A program made the position numbers and the translations under genes. DNA of 64,000 bases from Saxidomus purpurata. Lineage: Eukaryota > Mollusca > Bivalvia > Venerida > Veneridae. The notes beneath the pieces are model-generated. The model was not told the DNA's origin. It saw only the letters and a list, made by a program, of their open reading frames with translations, and searched no databases. The stretch covers positions 2,822,357 through 2,886,356 of the forward strand of contig JAFMSR010000019.1 of the NCBI GenBank assembly GCA_022818135.1, written 5' to 3'. Positions 10,900-22,840 of this stretch are shown piece after piece (the first letter of the stretch is position 1; the number at the start of each line of letters is the position of its first letter).

Positions 10900-11960
10900 G
10901 TATATGTTTAAAATTAAAAGATATATATTATTAAATGATGTTGAATCATTAGGTGCTGGGGATCATATTTTCTCAGGTGGACTTAGCTTTCATATGTTAT
11001 TATCCCCCTCCAAAAGCAGATATTAATTTGGCCGTCCTTTGACGTCAAAGCATTTATGGCATGATTAAACCTTATTTTTCTACTCTTTGGATATAGAATA
11101 ATCGTGAGTCATGTTACAATCTAACAAAATGAGTCATGTTTGAACAGGAAGGTAACTGCGTCATGTACTGCTATTGTTAGTGTCTCATTGAGTCATATTT
11201 ATATAACAGCCTAAATAGAACTTAACATTTGTTTAAATTCAACAGGTATGCGTAATAAACTCATTTAGGACTTCCATACCATTGCATTACATTGAAAGAT
11301 GGTGGTTTAACACTCTTTATCACACTCGATTCTAGAAAGTTGTTGTGAAGGAACTTAGTTATAGAGTATAATTATGAGACCATTGCCTCATCTTGGCGCA
11401 TACACAGTCATCTTTTAAAAACATTTCAGCTTTCAATTTGTGAAGAACACAGTACATTTTATACACCATTCTAAGCACAGTAAAACGAAACGCTATTTTA
11501 ATGACACTTTAAAAGCAAAAAGCTGACCAGCCGGACATCCAGTTTCATTTAATTTTTGCCTCTGATCTTTGCAAGTGGTTTAACGGTAACAATCCCAAAC
11601 CAAAATTGCTAAACAAAATTTTTTCCCCTTACAAATATCGCCCTATACGGCAGGGGATCGCACTTCAACAAGTGTTCTTGTTTATATAAGAAATACATAG
11701 ATATGTTTTGGATGTAAAAACTAATTTCAAGTAAGCTACATCATTGTGAAAAATTATTGGTTACTTGTTTCTCAGGGATGTTAGTGTTTAAAAAGTAGAT
11801 ATGGAAATGACAAAAATAATCAGGCATCTGAAAACTACATCTGATTAAATAATTGATTGAATTTCACATTTTCTGATGTTTATGTAAAGTGTCAGTGTTG
11901 CTAAATGAATCTTTTCAACTATAAATGATAAAGACATTTTTACAACATATGCTATTAATG
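10900..11960. other. no gene seen
   Basis: A short fragment TTATCCCCCTCCAAAAGCAG near 11000 resembles the terminal repeat of the element at 17769. The rest is AT-rich without supported features. Confidence 0.35.
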
Positions 11961-11963
11961 CTT

Positions 11964-12080
11964 TAAAGTCCAAGGATCACAACTACCTCTTATTTTACCA
12001 AGAAAGATGTCTCACCAGTGGAAATTATCTTTATTTGTACCAAAATCATTCCTAACTTTGTTTTTTAAATCGATTATTTT
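11964..12080 (+). mobile_element. TTAA-flanked MITE (AGTCCCAGGATCAC family), partial
   Basis: It starts TTTAAAGTCCAAGGATCAC and continues CCAAGAAAGATGTCTCACCA and TTTATTTGTACCAAAAT, matching the fuller copies at 27811 and 51519. The right part is missing or unrecognisable. Confidence 0.6.
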
Positions 12081-12785
12081 TAGGAGTGCACATATTTGTA
12101 ATTGTAATTTGATTCTTTGTCCTTTACAAATAATATAATAATATTTGCAGTGTTTTCCAGGAGTATTAATATGTATTAATATGTATCTTATTATGTAGCG
12201 GTATTGATTTAGTTCCATCAATCCTTCAGTTTAGCGTTGTTATCGTAATCCTTGTTCTTTTAGAACCTGAATCAACATATCTTTGTAAAGTACTGTAAGC
12301 CAAGTAATTTTTGCGCCAATTAATCTATGCATTTTACCGATATCAGACTTATTCAAAGCTGTATATTTTTGCGATTTTATATAAAAGGAAAAAAGTCCTA
12401 CTGGTAATTGTTAAATTTTGAAAAAAAGTTGCTTAGTCAGATGCAGCAAAATAATTGTACTAAAATAAGTTCGTTAACTGATGCGGCATACTAAGGCGAT
12501 AAACAAATACACATGCACAAATTATCTATATATGTATGATAGCAGTTAGTGGATGAACGAGTTTTTTTGCCCAGTTAGTAAAAGTGCATTTAGATAGTAT
12601 GTTTTGTTCAATTTACATGTCGATTATAAATTTTAAAAGAATTTTGTGACAATGGAGCGTTCCAGTTTTAGGACAAATATTAAAAGTCTACCTAAGCCTA
12701 TTGTTAAGGGATTATTTTCTTTTAATGATTAGGACAACCGCTCACTTACAGTATAACAAACAAACCCACGTGTTCTTATGTGCAA

Positions 12786-13639
12786 GGCAGTGGCTATAGT
12801 TACGGAAGTTCCATATCTCTAGAAAATCCTATGAGGATTGGCTACAGTTACGGAAGTTTATAAAGGCATATGTATGTTGCTTTAAATATGCATGGTAATA
12901 TATTGTAAACTTAAACATTTCACCAGTAATAGTGAATAAACATACTGTCGGCAAATGCAGCGACTTCATAGCCGCCATTTTGGTAAAACATTACACATAT
13001 TATACATTGGCGGAAATATCGTTGTTATCTTCGTCTTTCCTTGAGCGTTCCATTGTAGTTGGACAATTAGATCACATTTTGTGCAAAGCATGATAGGATT
13101 TACAGTAAAATATGTTGTTGACATATGTTGGTTTTTTGTATTTACTTGTCTGACTACATCTAAGCCACACCACGAGAACGCACTCAAATCGTGACAAAAA
13201 AAAGAAAGATTTTAATTGTGATCGAAAGTAGAGCTGTTAAATTTAAAAACAAATCTTAATTTCGTTTTTTTTTTTGTTCACGATTTTCGTGCTCTTAGAA
13301 TTCCAATATTTTTTTTTTATTTTACTATTGTTTTATTAAAGTTGTTTGTAAACAGAACACGTAATTATGTGCAACAGCATGACAATGATAGTTCCGATAT
13401 TGCATACCAAAATGGCGCCTGTGAAATTGTTGTATATACAACATATCAGTTTATTCACGAATAGCGGTAAAATATTTAAGTTTACAACACATTATCATGC
13501 ATATATTAAAGCAACATACATACCTTTATAAACTTCCGTAACTGTAGCCTTTCCTTATAGGGTTTTGCTACAGATACGGAACTTCCGTAACTCTAGACTC
13601 GGAGGCTAGAGTTACGGTACCGTAACTCTAGCCACTGCC
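12786..13639. mobile_element. non-autonomous DNA transposon with ~200-bp terminal inverted repeats
   Basis: The left arm (12786 to about 12985) and right arm (about 13405-13639) are inverted copies. They share GGCTACAGTTACGGAAGTTT, TATAAAGG, ATGTATGTTGCTTTAA and the outer end GGCAGTGGCTA. The middle, about 420 bp, encodes nothing I recognise; the 73-residue frame at 12966-13187 lies there. The flanks are TATGTGCAA (12777-12785) and TTTGTGCAA (13640-13648), a 9-bp duplication with one mismatch. Long terminal repeats with a 9-bp duplication suggest a Mutator-like element, but this is inference. Confidence 0.8.
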
Positions 13640-13648
13640 TTTGTGCAA

Positions 13649-13717
13649 CGGGTCGTACCGATTATAGCCTCTTTAGAGGATGGTGGACCTAATAAGCACA
13701 ATTACAAACAAAACTCT
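13649..13717 (+). mobile_element. 5'-truncated SINE tail
   Basis: The stretch from CGGGTCGTACCG through GAGGATGGTGGACC to ATTACAAACAAAACTC matches the 3' end of the tRNA-headed SINE at 36810-37155 and the short copy at 61447. It is flanked by TTTGTGCAA (13640-13648) and TTTGTGCAA (13718-13726), its own target duplication, and so sits directly beside the long-TIR element. Confidence 0.75.
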
Positions 13718-14266
13718 TTTGTGCAAACCAGGCTGACCAATGGACACGTGATGCCCTAGTGTGGCTAATGATTAATCCAGCAAATTAATTTCAGTACATG
13801 TATTATTGTTAACACTGGAACTGCCCATTGACTTTGTATTGATGAGTTTCAGATCTAGCATGAGTTGGGACTGTAAAATCGGTGACATGTGATATGTTAT
13901 ATTTGAATGCAATTCTGGTTTGTTATGTTTTAAATTCTGGTGTTATGATGATTTGAATAAAGGTGATTACATAATAGTATTTGACTACTTGTATAAACAT
14001 GTAACATATGTCCACTGAACGATATCTGCGTAAATGAAGGCATAGACTTTGATTCTAGTGTTTGTATTACAGGGATTATAACAAAACAACTCGACCACGG
14101 AGGAGGTGTCTGCGTGTTCGAAACCTGATATTTATGAGAAACAAAAGGATATTTTAATTGTCTTTAAGCCAAAACAAAGCTCATTTAATATTCTGAGAAA
14201 CAAACATAGTAATTTTTATTTTTAAATCTTGAAAGCGTTCTTGAAAAACGAAATTTTACATATATT

Positions 14267-15664
14267 TCACAGAATCAACTTTTCTACACTCATAGGTACA
14301 ACTGTAGGCTCACTATTAAATGAAAGTTTCAAGTGCACGTGGTGAGGCAGGTCTTTCCTTTGTTCTATAAATTTCACACTTGAAAATGAGACTACATTAT
14401 ATTTGAAAGATGATGCAGCTTGTTGGTAATCAAAGATATGTTCCTTTTTCAGCTGAATAATTTGCATAGCTTGTTTTCTTACAGTTTTCAGTTTGTTAAC
14501 TACTCCAAGAGGGCTGTAGATTAACACTTTAAATATGCGTATGTATTGTCAACCTCCTGGATAGATGAATGTCCAGGGGTGTAAAACTTTTGTACTATTT
14601 CCCGGACATTCTGTAGAGCGTAACACATCTCTGAATTTCGGTTCTGCGGAACACATGAATGGGACCAAAGAGTGAATCTGTCAATTAATGGATATTCATC
14701 AGAGACAGCTCGTAAGACTTGCATTATGGCATTTGCTATTTCATTAGATCCACATCCAGCTTGTACTTCGTTCCACACCACATTGTAAGCTACTATGTCC
14801 ATAGAACAGTGAGCAGTTAAATTAAACATGTTAAGCTTGCGTTTATTATAAAATTTCGACACATTTGTCCTGTCGTTCTGCCGCTTCTTATCTGTCAGAT
14901 GTCTTTTATATTTGGCTTCTAATTCCATTGATACTCCAGATCGGCATTTCATGTTCCATACAAGTATCGCATAAAAGTCAATATTGAATTCTGTGTTAAA
15001 AATGTGCATATACTGATGAATTGGCAAAGCATTAATAGAAGCTATTTCACAATCTTCTTTATATAAATCATACGTCTTGATCAAGTTTAGCCCCGCCTCT
15101 ACATAATTATTTGTTGTGTTAGCTCGGCAGTAATGGGACGGCATTTTGGGGAAAGACTTAATGTGATTCGTTTTTTATCTTTGTCAGTTTCACTTATTCT
15201 CTGGTCTGTATTTTCCCCTCTTGTGACCTCATATTCTACTGAATTCCCTTGTTTTTGATAAAAACCAATGAATGCGTTTTTTATCCTTATGTCTGGAGTG
15301 TTTAGATTAAACACTTTGCAGACTTCAACTTTTTCGTTATGTTTAATAGAACTTTTGCGCCTTGACTCCTTAGCTTTTGATCTACATCTTTTTTCACCAT
15401 TTTCTCTGTTGTTGAGCCATATAAACCATTTTTGTCGCTATCATTTAATTGCCAGAAACAATCAAAAATGTTTTTTCTGTTAGTTTGGGACAGTATCTGG
15501 CTGCATCTGTAGGCACCACACTCTCCATCTTTCATTTCTTTAGCTCGTTTTTTTGTCGCCTGAGCATGATAAATATTCCTGCTCCCTTTGTCTTTTTCTA
15601 ACAGTTTGCTTCCATTGCAATGGACTTCGTTTACGCTCTCTGCTCCTTTCTGCACTCTCAACAT
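14267..15664 (-). pseudogene. frameshifted transposase-like protein (DUF7869-like family)
   Basis: Four overlapping minus-strand frames (15664-15302, 15314-15099, 15144-14521, 14527-14267) read in order as one protein of about 450 residues with three frameshifts. The first has a Cys-containing N-terminal motif and IFDCFWQLND. The third has PSHYCRAN, WNEVQAGCGSNEIANAI, LWSHSCVPQNRNS and PGHSSIQEVDNTYAYL. The fourth has YSPLGVVNKLKTVRKQ and DYQQAASSFKYNVV. These phrases recur, from memory, in transposon-associated proteins of animals whose core reads (S)DxCxxQNRN and PGHSSIQEVD, probably an RNase H-like nuclease. Here the Asp of that motif is His. No flanking inverted repeats were found. Four in-order pieces make decay, or base-call indels, more likely than separate genes. 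Confidence 0.65.
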
Positions 15665-15669
15665 ATCTC

Positions 15670-16145
15670 AACATTGTATGCTAACAAAGTGTTTGCCAGA
15701 CGTGTTAATGCTATTAGAGTTTCCAATGCGTGAACAGTCGTTCCTCTTTTAAGTGTTAATATATAAGGAACAACTGTAAAAGAATAGTATTCTGTAAACA
15801 TGCGATGAACTTTTTTTTGTAATGTATTTTTTTATTTCTAAATGTTACAAGACATATACATTACATACAAGTGTTATCAACATATCCACATTTTTCAATC
15901 TTGTACAGTTTCATATGTACATGTAATTGTATTACAACTCTCATTCCATCATGTTCATGTATTCTATCATCAAGAAATGTTTTTGTGAAGTTATGATGTA
16001 TTTCAGAAAGAAAGATAGACCACGAAAGGTAAATAAACTGCTAACAGGATACAAAATCGATTTTAGAATTTTGGAGTTGAGGATGAACTTATCTAAGTAC
16101 AAATGTACCGTGACCATATTAAATAAATGTGACAGCATCTGTCCA
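15670..16145. other. no gene seen
   Basis: AT-rich sequence between the transposase-like remnant and the next dispersed repeat. The 93- and 65-residue frames at 15927-16208 and 15941-16138 are antisense to each other and have no recognisable features. Confidence 0.35.
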
Positions 16146-16147
16146 GC

Positions 16148-16625
16148 TTTTTTAGCTCACCTGGCACAAAGTGCTAGGATCGCTCACCGTCCGTCGTACG
16201 TCCGTTAACATTTTCCTTCAAACGACATCTGGGCCAATGTTGATGAAACTTGACAGGGCTATTTCTTGCATGAAGCCCTCTCATAGTTATTTAAATTATA
16301 TTATTCCATGCAGAACTCTGGTTGCTATGGCAACAAAGAGGGAAAACTTTAAAAATCTTCTTCCCAAGATCAGGAAGGCATAGAGCTTAGATATTTGGCA
16401 TGTAGCATTATCTAATGGACCTTTACCAAGGTTGTTCGGATTATGACCCCGAGTCACGGGGGTCACTTGTTTTTACAAAGGCTTATATTGGAAATCTTCT
16501 TCTCCCAAACTACAATGCCTAGAGCTTAGATATTTAGCATGTGGCATTACCTAGTGGACCTCTTTCAAGATTGTTTAAATTATGACCTCCGGGTCAAAAT
16601 TGACACCGCCCGGGAGTCACTTGTT
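16148..16625. mobile_element. dispersed AGCTCACCTG repeat
   Basis: It runs from TTTAGCTCACCTGGCACAAA through CGTCCGTCGTACGTCCG, CATGCAGAACTCTGGTTGCT and AGCTTAGATATTTGGCATGT to CCGGGAGTCACTTGT. The middle part (AGAGCTTAGATATTTAGCAT) is duplicated internally. Confidence 0.75.
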
Positions 16626-17745
16626 AGTTCACCTGGCACAAAGTGCCAGAGTGAGCTATAAAGATCGCTCGGCGTCCGTCGTACGTCGTACGTCCGTTAA
16701 CATTTTCCTTCAAACCACATCTCCTCCGAAACAACTGGCCAATGTTGATGAAACTTGACAGGAATATTTCTTCCATGAAGCCCTCTCATACTTGTTAAAA
16801 TTATTTAATTCCATGCATAACTCTTGTTGCTATGGCAACAAATAAGAAAAACTTTAAAAATCTTCTTCTCAAGAACAGGAAGGCCTAAAGCCTAGATATT
16901 TGGTATGTGACATTGCATAGTGGACTTTTACCAAGATGAATATGGATCATCTGGAGTAAAAAAAACTAGGCAAGGGGTCAATCATAGAAAAACCTTGTGT
17001 ATGCAATAGAGGTTGCAATTTTCATTGTATTTTCATGAAACTTGGTCAGTATGATTGTCTTGACAAAATATAGGTCGGTTTCGTACGTGGGTCATCTAGG
17101 GTCATAAACTAGGTCACGGGGTCAAATCGTAGAAAAACTTTTTGTATGCTATAGATGTTGCATATTTTTCATTGGACCTTCATGAAACTTGGTCAGTATG
17201 ATTGCCTTGATAAAATCTAGGTCGAGTTCGAACATGATTTTTCCAGGGTCAAAAACTAGGTCACGGGGTCAAATCACGGAAAAACTTTGTGTATGCAACT
17301 GAGGTTGCATTTTCTTTGGATTTTCATGAAACTTTGTCAGTATGATTGCCCTGATGAAATCTAGGTCGGGTTCGAACATTGGTCATCTGGGTAAAAAACT
17401 AGGTCACCCGGTCAAATCATAGAAAAACTTTGTATATGCTATAGAGGTTGCATTTTTCATTGTATTTTCATGAAACTTAGTCAGTATGATTGCCTTGATA
17501 AAGTTAAGGTCGAGTTCGAACATGGGACATTTATGGTCAAAAACTAGGTCACGGGGTCAAATCATAGAAAAACCTTGTGTATGCAATAGAGGTTGCATTT
17601 TTCTTTAGATTTTCATGAAAATTGGTCAGTATGATTGTCTTGATGAAATTTAGGTCGAGTATGACTATGGGTAATCTGAGGTAAAAAACTATGTCACCCG
17701 GTGTAAAAACTTGTGTATGCCATACAGGTGACATTTACAATTTCA
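16625..17745. mobile_element. dispersed AGCTCACCTG repeat with an internal ~145-bp tandem array
   Basis: A second head (TAGTTCACCTGGCACAAAGT) directly abuts the previous copy. From about 16917 a unit containing ATTTTCATGAAACTTGGTCA, GTATGATTGCC, GGTCGAGTTCGAACATGG and AAAACTAGGTCACGGGGTCA is repeated about five and a half times at 140-148 bp spacing. The short frame at 17549-17734 is part of the array. Confidence 0.8.
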
Positions 17746-17768
17746 AATACGTAAATGCAATGAATCTA

Positions 17769-18452
17769 TATCCCCCGCCAAATGAGGCAAATAGCTGAAA
17801 GAACAACAACTGGAAAGTGCATTCAATTTGGTATGTCTGCTTCCAAGAAAAGCAATCTCAAAATTTTATACCATCCTACTGGGGCCTCATCTCTGAGGTG
17901 ATTTATATTAACTTAGTACTACTACTTTCATAGTTTCTATATAGAGTAATTATGTAAGAAAAGCACTACATCCCCTTAAGGGCCTCATTTCTGTAAAAAT
18001 CCACTTTCTAACTTTTCCGTTGTTGGAGAATACAAACTTGACCATTTGTGCCAAACAAAATCAAATTCTGACAAGCCTTTTCAGAAAAAAAGGAAGCATT
18101 TTTAAGATTTCACCACCTCATTAGGGCCTCATCTCGGATGGGTAATTCTTTTTTCTGCATCTTAAAGTGGTTGTTGTAAGATAATAAAACAATACTATTA
18201 AAGTCATAAAACAAAAAAATCTAAGTTTCTAAATAGAATATTTAAGAAAAGCCCTACACCCCCTTAAGGGGCCTGATTTCTAAAAAAATAAGTCTAGGGA
18301 GTGGATATTTGAAAGAGTGATCATTATGCGGCATTATGCTATTGTACACTTATTTTAAGTTTCATGAAATTCTATCCATTGGTACTTGAGTTATGACTCC
18401 GGACGGACGGATGGACGACGCCAAAACAATATCCCTCCTTTGGTGGGGGATA
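17769..18452. mobile_element. TIR element, TATCCCCCGCCAAA ends
   Basis: The left end TATCCCCCGCCAAA (17769-17782) is the near-perfect complement of the right end TTTGGTGGGGGATA (18439-18452). The body repeats ACTGGGGCCTCATCTC and CCCCTTAAGGG. Just inside the right end lies GACTCCGGACGGACGGATGG. At 684 bp with no frame beyond 82 residues it is non-autonomous. Confidence 0.7.
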
Positions 18453-19079
18453 ATAATAGTAGTTTAGACCAGTATTTTGTGGATTTTGATGAAACTTGGC
18501 CAGGCTGCCACACTGGTACCCAAGTTGCTTCTTACCAACACCAGTCCAAAAATGATACCGGCACGTTTGTTGGTCCGAAAGGATACCTATTGAACTTATA
18601 TAATCCTTCAAATTCGCCAAACTGTATTGTGTAATTTAGATTCATATCTCTTAGTTATAACGTTGATATTATTAATTTGTACTGAGTATAATTCTGAGGT
18701 GTCTTTAAAAAAATGATGCTGACATTGACAGGTAATAACATTTAAAAGGTAATATCACTTTGAAGAATAGTATCACTCACTCGAATATAATATAAGCAAA
18801 ACGCTGATATAGTAACACTAATTTATATTTATAAGTAAGTTTTTCGAACTGCTGTTAACTTCTTTATTTTCAAGATATTTTTGGCATATTCAAAGTTGGT
18901 CTTGAGTCTATAAAAATTAGAGACAAAAGCTATATGTTAGAACAGCTATTTTAGATCCATCCCTGCTCGCTTCAGGTGCATGATAACGATAGGATTTTGC
19001 CATATTGAACCTGTCAAAGCATGATAATTATACTAGATATGTTTTTACCTAGATCACGGTATATAATTTGTCTTTGTTA

Positions 19080-19650
19080 TTATGTCGTGCTCTATGATAT
19101 AGTCGTAGTGAGTATTGAATAGATATGTTTTTGTTTTATGGTTATGTCATTGTCTACAATTATGCTGTAGTGGCTATGGTATGGTTTACGACTTTTATGA
19201 TTATGGTACGGTCTATTATTTTTCAGTGTTGTTAGGCCATTGTCTATTATTTTGGAACTGTTGTTATGGTCTATGATTTTGTCCCTGTTGCTATGACCTA
19301 TGATTTCGTCAAAGCGGGTAAAACATGGCCTCTGATTTTGCCATCAAGATTATGGTAAAGTCTATGATTGTGTTATAGATGGTATGGCATGGTCTAAGAT
19401 TTTGTCCCTGTTGCTTTGTCATAGTGGGTATAACATGGCATATGAACAATGATTTTATTGCAATGGGTATGACATGGTCTTTGATTTTTGGTAAGGTCTA
19501 TGATTTTGTCGCTGAGGATTTGACATTGTTTTCGATTTTGAACCTCTTGTTATGGCCTATAGTTTTGTCATAGTGAGAATGACATGGTGTATGATTTTGT
19601 CATTAAGAATGTAGTAGGGTTTATGATTTTGTCATTGTTATCGTCACACT
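19080..19650. repeat. degenerate minisatellite, ~35-bp units
   Basis: Variants of GGTCTATGATTTTGTC, TTGTTATGGC and GTGGGTATAACATGG follow one another for about 570 bp. Unit length wanders between 30 and 40 bp, so the array is old. The 64-residue frame at 19379-19573 lies in it. Confidence 0.7.
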
Positions 19651-20007
19651 GTACTCAGTGTATTTATACTTTGTCAGATGGTAAGAAAGAAGATCCTATT
19701 GTAAAAATCTAGGTAGAAATAGGTTAAGCAGAATTTGCTTTAGATACGTCAGTTGTTAGTGGTAAAGACCAGATGACAAGACATGTAGAAATCAAAATAA
19801 ATTGTTAACATAACGAGCACTGATATTCAATTTTGGTACAAACCCCGTTTGTGAATTAACATGGAACAACCCGATAGCAGATGGGGTAAACAAATAACTC
19901 CTGCATTCATGTAATAATCAAAGGCCAAAGTGAAATTAAGCAACCCTTTCCACTTTTTTTGCTTCGTTTACGGAAAATTTCGGACAAAAGTGAAACTTTC
20001 GCCACAC

Positions 20008-20730
20008 TGATGACGGCAACATTCTTTATTTAAAAGGCGATAGAGGTCGAAAATAGCAAATGTCAAAGTTATTAAAGGATTTCACCAATAAGGAAATCCT
20101 TTCTTAGATAAGATATTAGAGATGCACTCTTGAAAGTAAAATGATTTTTTTTCTTTCAGAAGACGTTATCCAGTGGACACTAAATGTCAACTTAATTAAC
20201 GTACTAGTTATATACAAATACCAGTTATATGCAAGTAAATTAAGAGATCGACCATTTTATTAAAAGCTCCTTATCTTTTCTCCGATATTTAACCATCGTT
20301 TTCTAACTGTCTAACAAGAAAGGTCAAACTGTTATTGAAAGAAGCGCAATACTTCATTTACGGTATTAGTTTTCAGAGGTAAAATCGCTCCGTCATTAAT
20401 CCAATAAAACTTTCGCGGAAACTCCCACGCGTTGAAACTGAAGGAAAATAGATCCGCATGTTGATGATTTCTAGTCCTAAAAGTTCTTCAATATGTTCCA
20501 AAAGTAGATTCGTGTCTTCCTCTTATCAAACCTTTCAGCGAATTTCCTCCCCCGGTCTTATAGCATTTCTGTTTCGCCATGAATTTATGGTAATGTTACT
20601 GGACAAATGATGTAAAAACTCAAAGGTATCGAAGTCCGACATTTTAATGATGTAATAAATGTTTGCCTTTTGCAGTTTTGTTGTTCATTTATTGATGTAC
20701 TTCTAGCTTAATGGCAAGAGGAACTATAAA
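20008..20730 (+). repeat. segmental repeat block A, copy 1
   Basis: The block starts GATGACGGCAAC and includes AAATGTCAAAGTTATTAAAG, ATATGCAAGTAAATTAAGAG, CTGTCTAACAAGAAAGGTCA and ATGATGTAATAAATGTTTG. Clear homologues lie at 23892-24600 and 30832-31540. It contains stops in all frames, so it is not an obvious exon. Confidence 0.75.
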
Positions 20731-21394
20731 CCTACTTTGACGTGAATATTGAAGACAGTGTATTATATATTTCCGAATGGCGGGGAATGGCTTGAAACGT
20801 AAAAGCTTATGACGGTACTTTGATTTGTGATTTCAGTTAAGAAATTGACTGCTAAATGAATCATACTTTAGACGTTTTTGAGATTTGCACCTATGGCAAA
20901 CCATAAACCATTATCTTCCTATCTATTCAAATGTTTTTATTGTCTGCCAAAATGCTTCATTATTCGTTCATACTCAATGCTTATCTCAGAAATAAAGGCC
21001 AAAATATTTTACATTACTAGTATATATCAAATATTTGTACAATAATTGTTTTTAAATTGAACATGACTTTGGAGGCTGCGTTTTTGGTACGTGGCATTCC
21101 CTGTTTGATATTATTTTTGTTTTTTTGGTTGTATGTTTTTTACTCATGCTGATATTACCGTTGTTTCCTTTTTATATAATATTGATGATATAAATACGTT
21201 GTTGTAATAATGTGTTGTTGATTTTACCTTTCTTAACATTTCCATAAAGTACTACTGTATAACTGGAACAGTTGTAGTAGTAGGTTTCAACCGCTCATTT
21301 TTTTAGACGTTCAACGGTAGTTCCTGGGCTCGAGTTATAGCCCAAGCACGTTGTATATCAGCAACTCAGTCCCCGCAAGACAGTTTCCCGAGGT

Positions 21395-22460
21395 GACGGC
21401 TATTTCCATCTATACCAAACGTTTCATGATAGAAACTTTTTCTTGCCTACCGTCTTGCACTTTAGATTAGTAGATTTCTAAATGCAAACTTATCAAAATG
21501 GTGCATTGTCATTTAAAACAACAGATATTCAGACGTGTATTTGTGAAAGTTACGTCACAGTGTTTATAATGTGACACCACAAGTAATTCACGAGAGTCGT
21601 CTGGGGTGCCAGAACTATTTTCCGGCAGAGGTAAAATCACCGGATATAGTATATTCCATACACGTTATGTGCTCTTTAGAACAAATCTATGAGACAAAGG
21701 CGGTTTGACAAATGCCACCAGTGTCTAAAGAGAAGGTGTGATTCAATCCCTTACCTTACATCTTCTCCGCTTGCAGGCGATATGGAGATTGGGGAGGAGT
21801 GGGTCCTTCCGTGTGACATTGGATGGGTACTGTCTCAAAACAACGATATCTTTAATTCTTTTATGATCAGTGAAACCCTTTCAACACCATTTTCGGCGAT
21901 TTAACTCATACCGGAAAAAATCGGTCTGGAAGCCCCCTGTGCCAGACTACAGTCGTGAATTACTAATAACGTTACGTTATAAATATTGTGACGTCACTTT
22001 CCCAAACAGATCATCCGAATATATCTGGTTGGTTTTTATGACCATGCATCATTTCGATAAAGTTTGCATTAAGAAATTTATTTTAAAGTGCAAGACGGTA
22101 TTCAAGAAAAAGTTTTTATCATGAGACTTTTGGCTCAGATGGAAATATCCGTCGCCTCGGGAACTGTTGTGCTGGAACTTCTTGTATACCGTCTTGAACT
22201 TTAAAGTAGATTTCTAAACGCAAACTTGTCAAAATAATGCCTAATCATATAAAAACAAACGATATTAAACGTGTATTTGGGAAAGTGACGTCACAATGTT
22301 TATAATGGTACGTCACAAGCAATTCGCGAGAGTCGTCTGGCATACGAGCCCATACCGGAAGTGCCGATCCGATATGCAAGAAAATTCAATCTGAACCGTG
22401 TGCTCATTACAGAAACTAATGGTATATTCCGTAGAAGTTAAGCTCGGTGCTCTTTAGAAC
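21395..22460. repeat. nested inverted and direct copies of a ~200-bp sequence
   Basis: Segment 1 (about 21395-21580) contains CTACCGTCTTGCACTTTAGA and TGTTTATAATGTG. Its reverse complement lies at about 21970-22160 (TTTAAAGTGCAAGACGGTAT, GAAATATCCGTCGCCTCGGG). A third copy, direct again, follows at 22160-22330 (ATACCGTCTTGAACTTTAAA). The 3' part (GTGCTCTTTAGAACAAATCT) also recurs near 21669 and 22450. This looks like a foldback-type element or repeated snap-back duplication. Confidence 0.75.
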
Positions 22461-22840
22461 AAATCTATGAGACAAAAGCGGTTTGACCTATGACATTTAG
22501 TTCTTTATTGAATTATCCTCAAGTGAAAGGCGGATGTCAATTTGACTTTATCACATTTCTATTAATGAATCCTTAGAATAATAGAGCTAACCTTAAAACG
22601 TCTGTATAAATTTGCACTTAAGTTCTCATTTTCTCTAATTGCTCAAGTCAAGAATCTAGCTTTTCATCTGCGTGGGGATTTTTTAACGACCGGATAGAAA
22701 AGTGTGTCGTCTGCGTTGACAGTCTACCGAGTTTTAGCTGACAAAATTTTCCGGAAAACAGGATATTTAATTTCTTAATCAAACATGATCAGTGAGGATT
22801 TCTATGTAAGCTTGTTTCAGAAGTACTTTTGGCCAGGTAG
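22445..22840 (+). repeat. segmental repeat block D, copy 1
   Basis: It contains AGAACAAATCTATGAGACAA, TTTAGTTCTTTATTGAATTA, TATTAATGAATCCTTAGAAT, GCTTTTCATCTGCGTGGGG and CTACCGAGTTTTAGCTGAC. Homologues lie at about 27330-27670 and 39040-39360. Confidence 0.7.
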
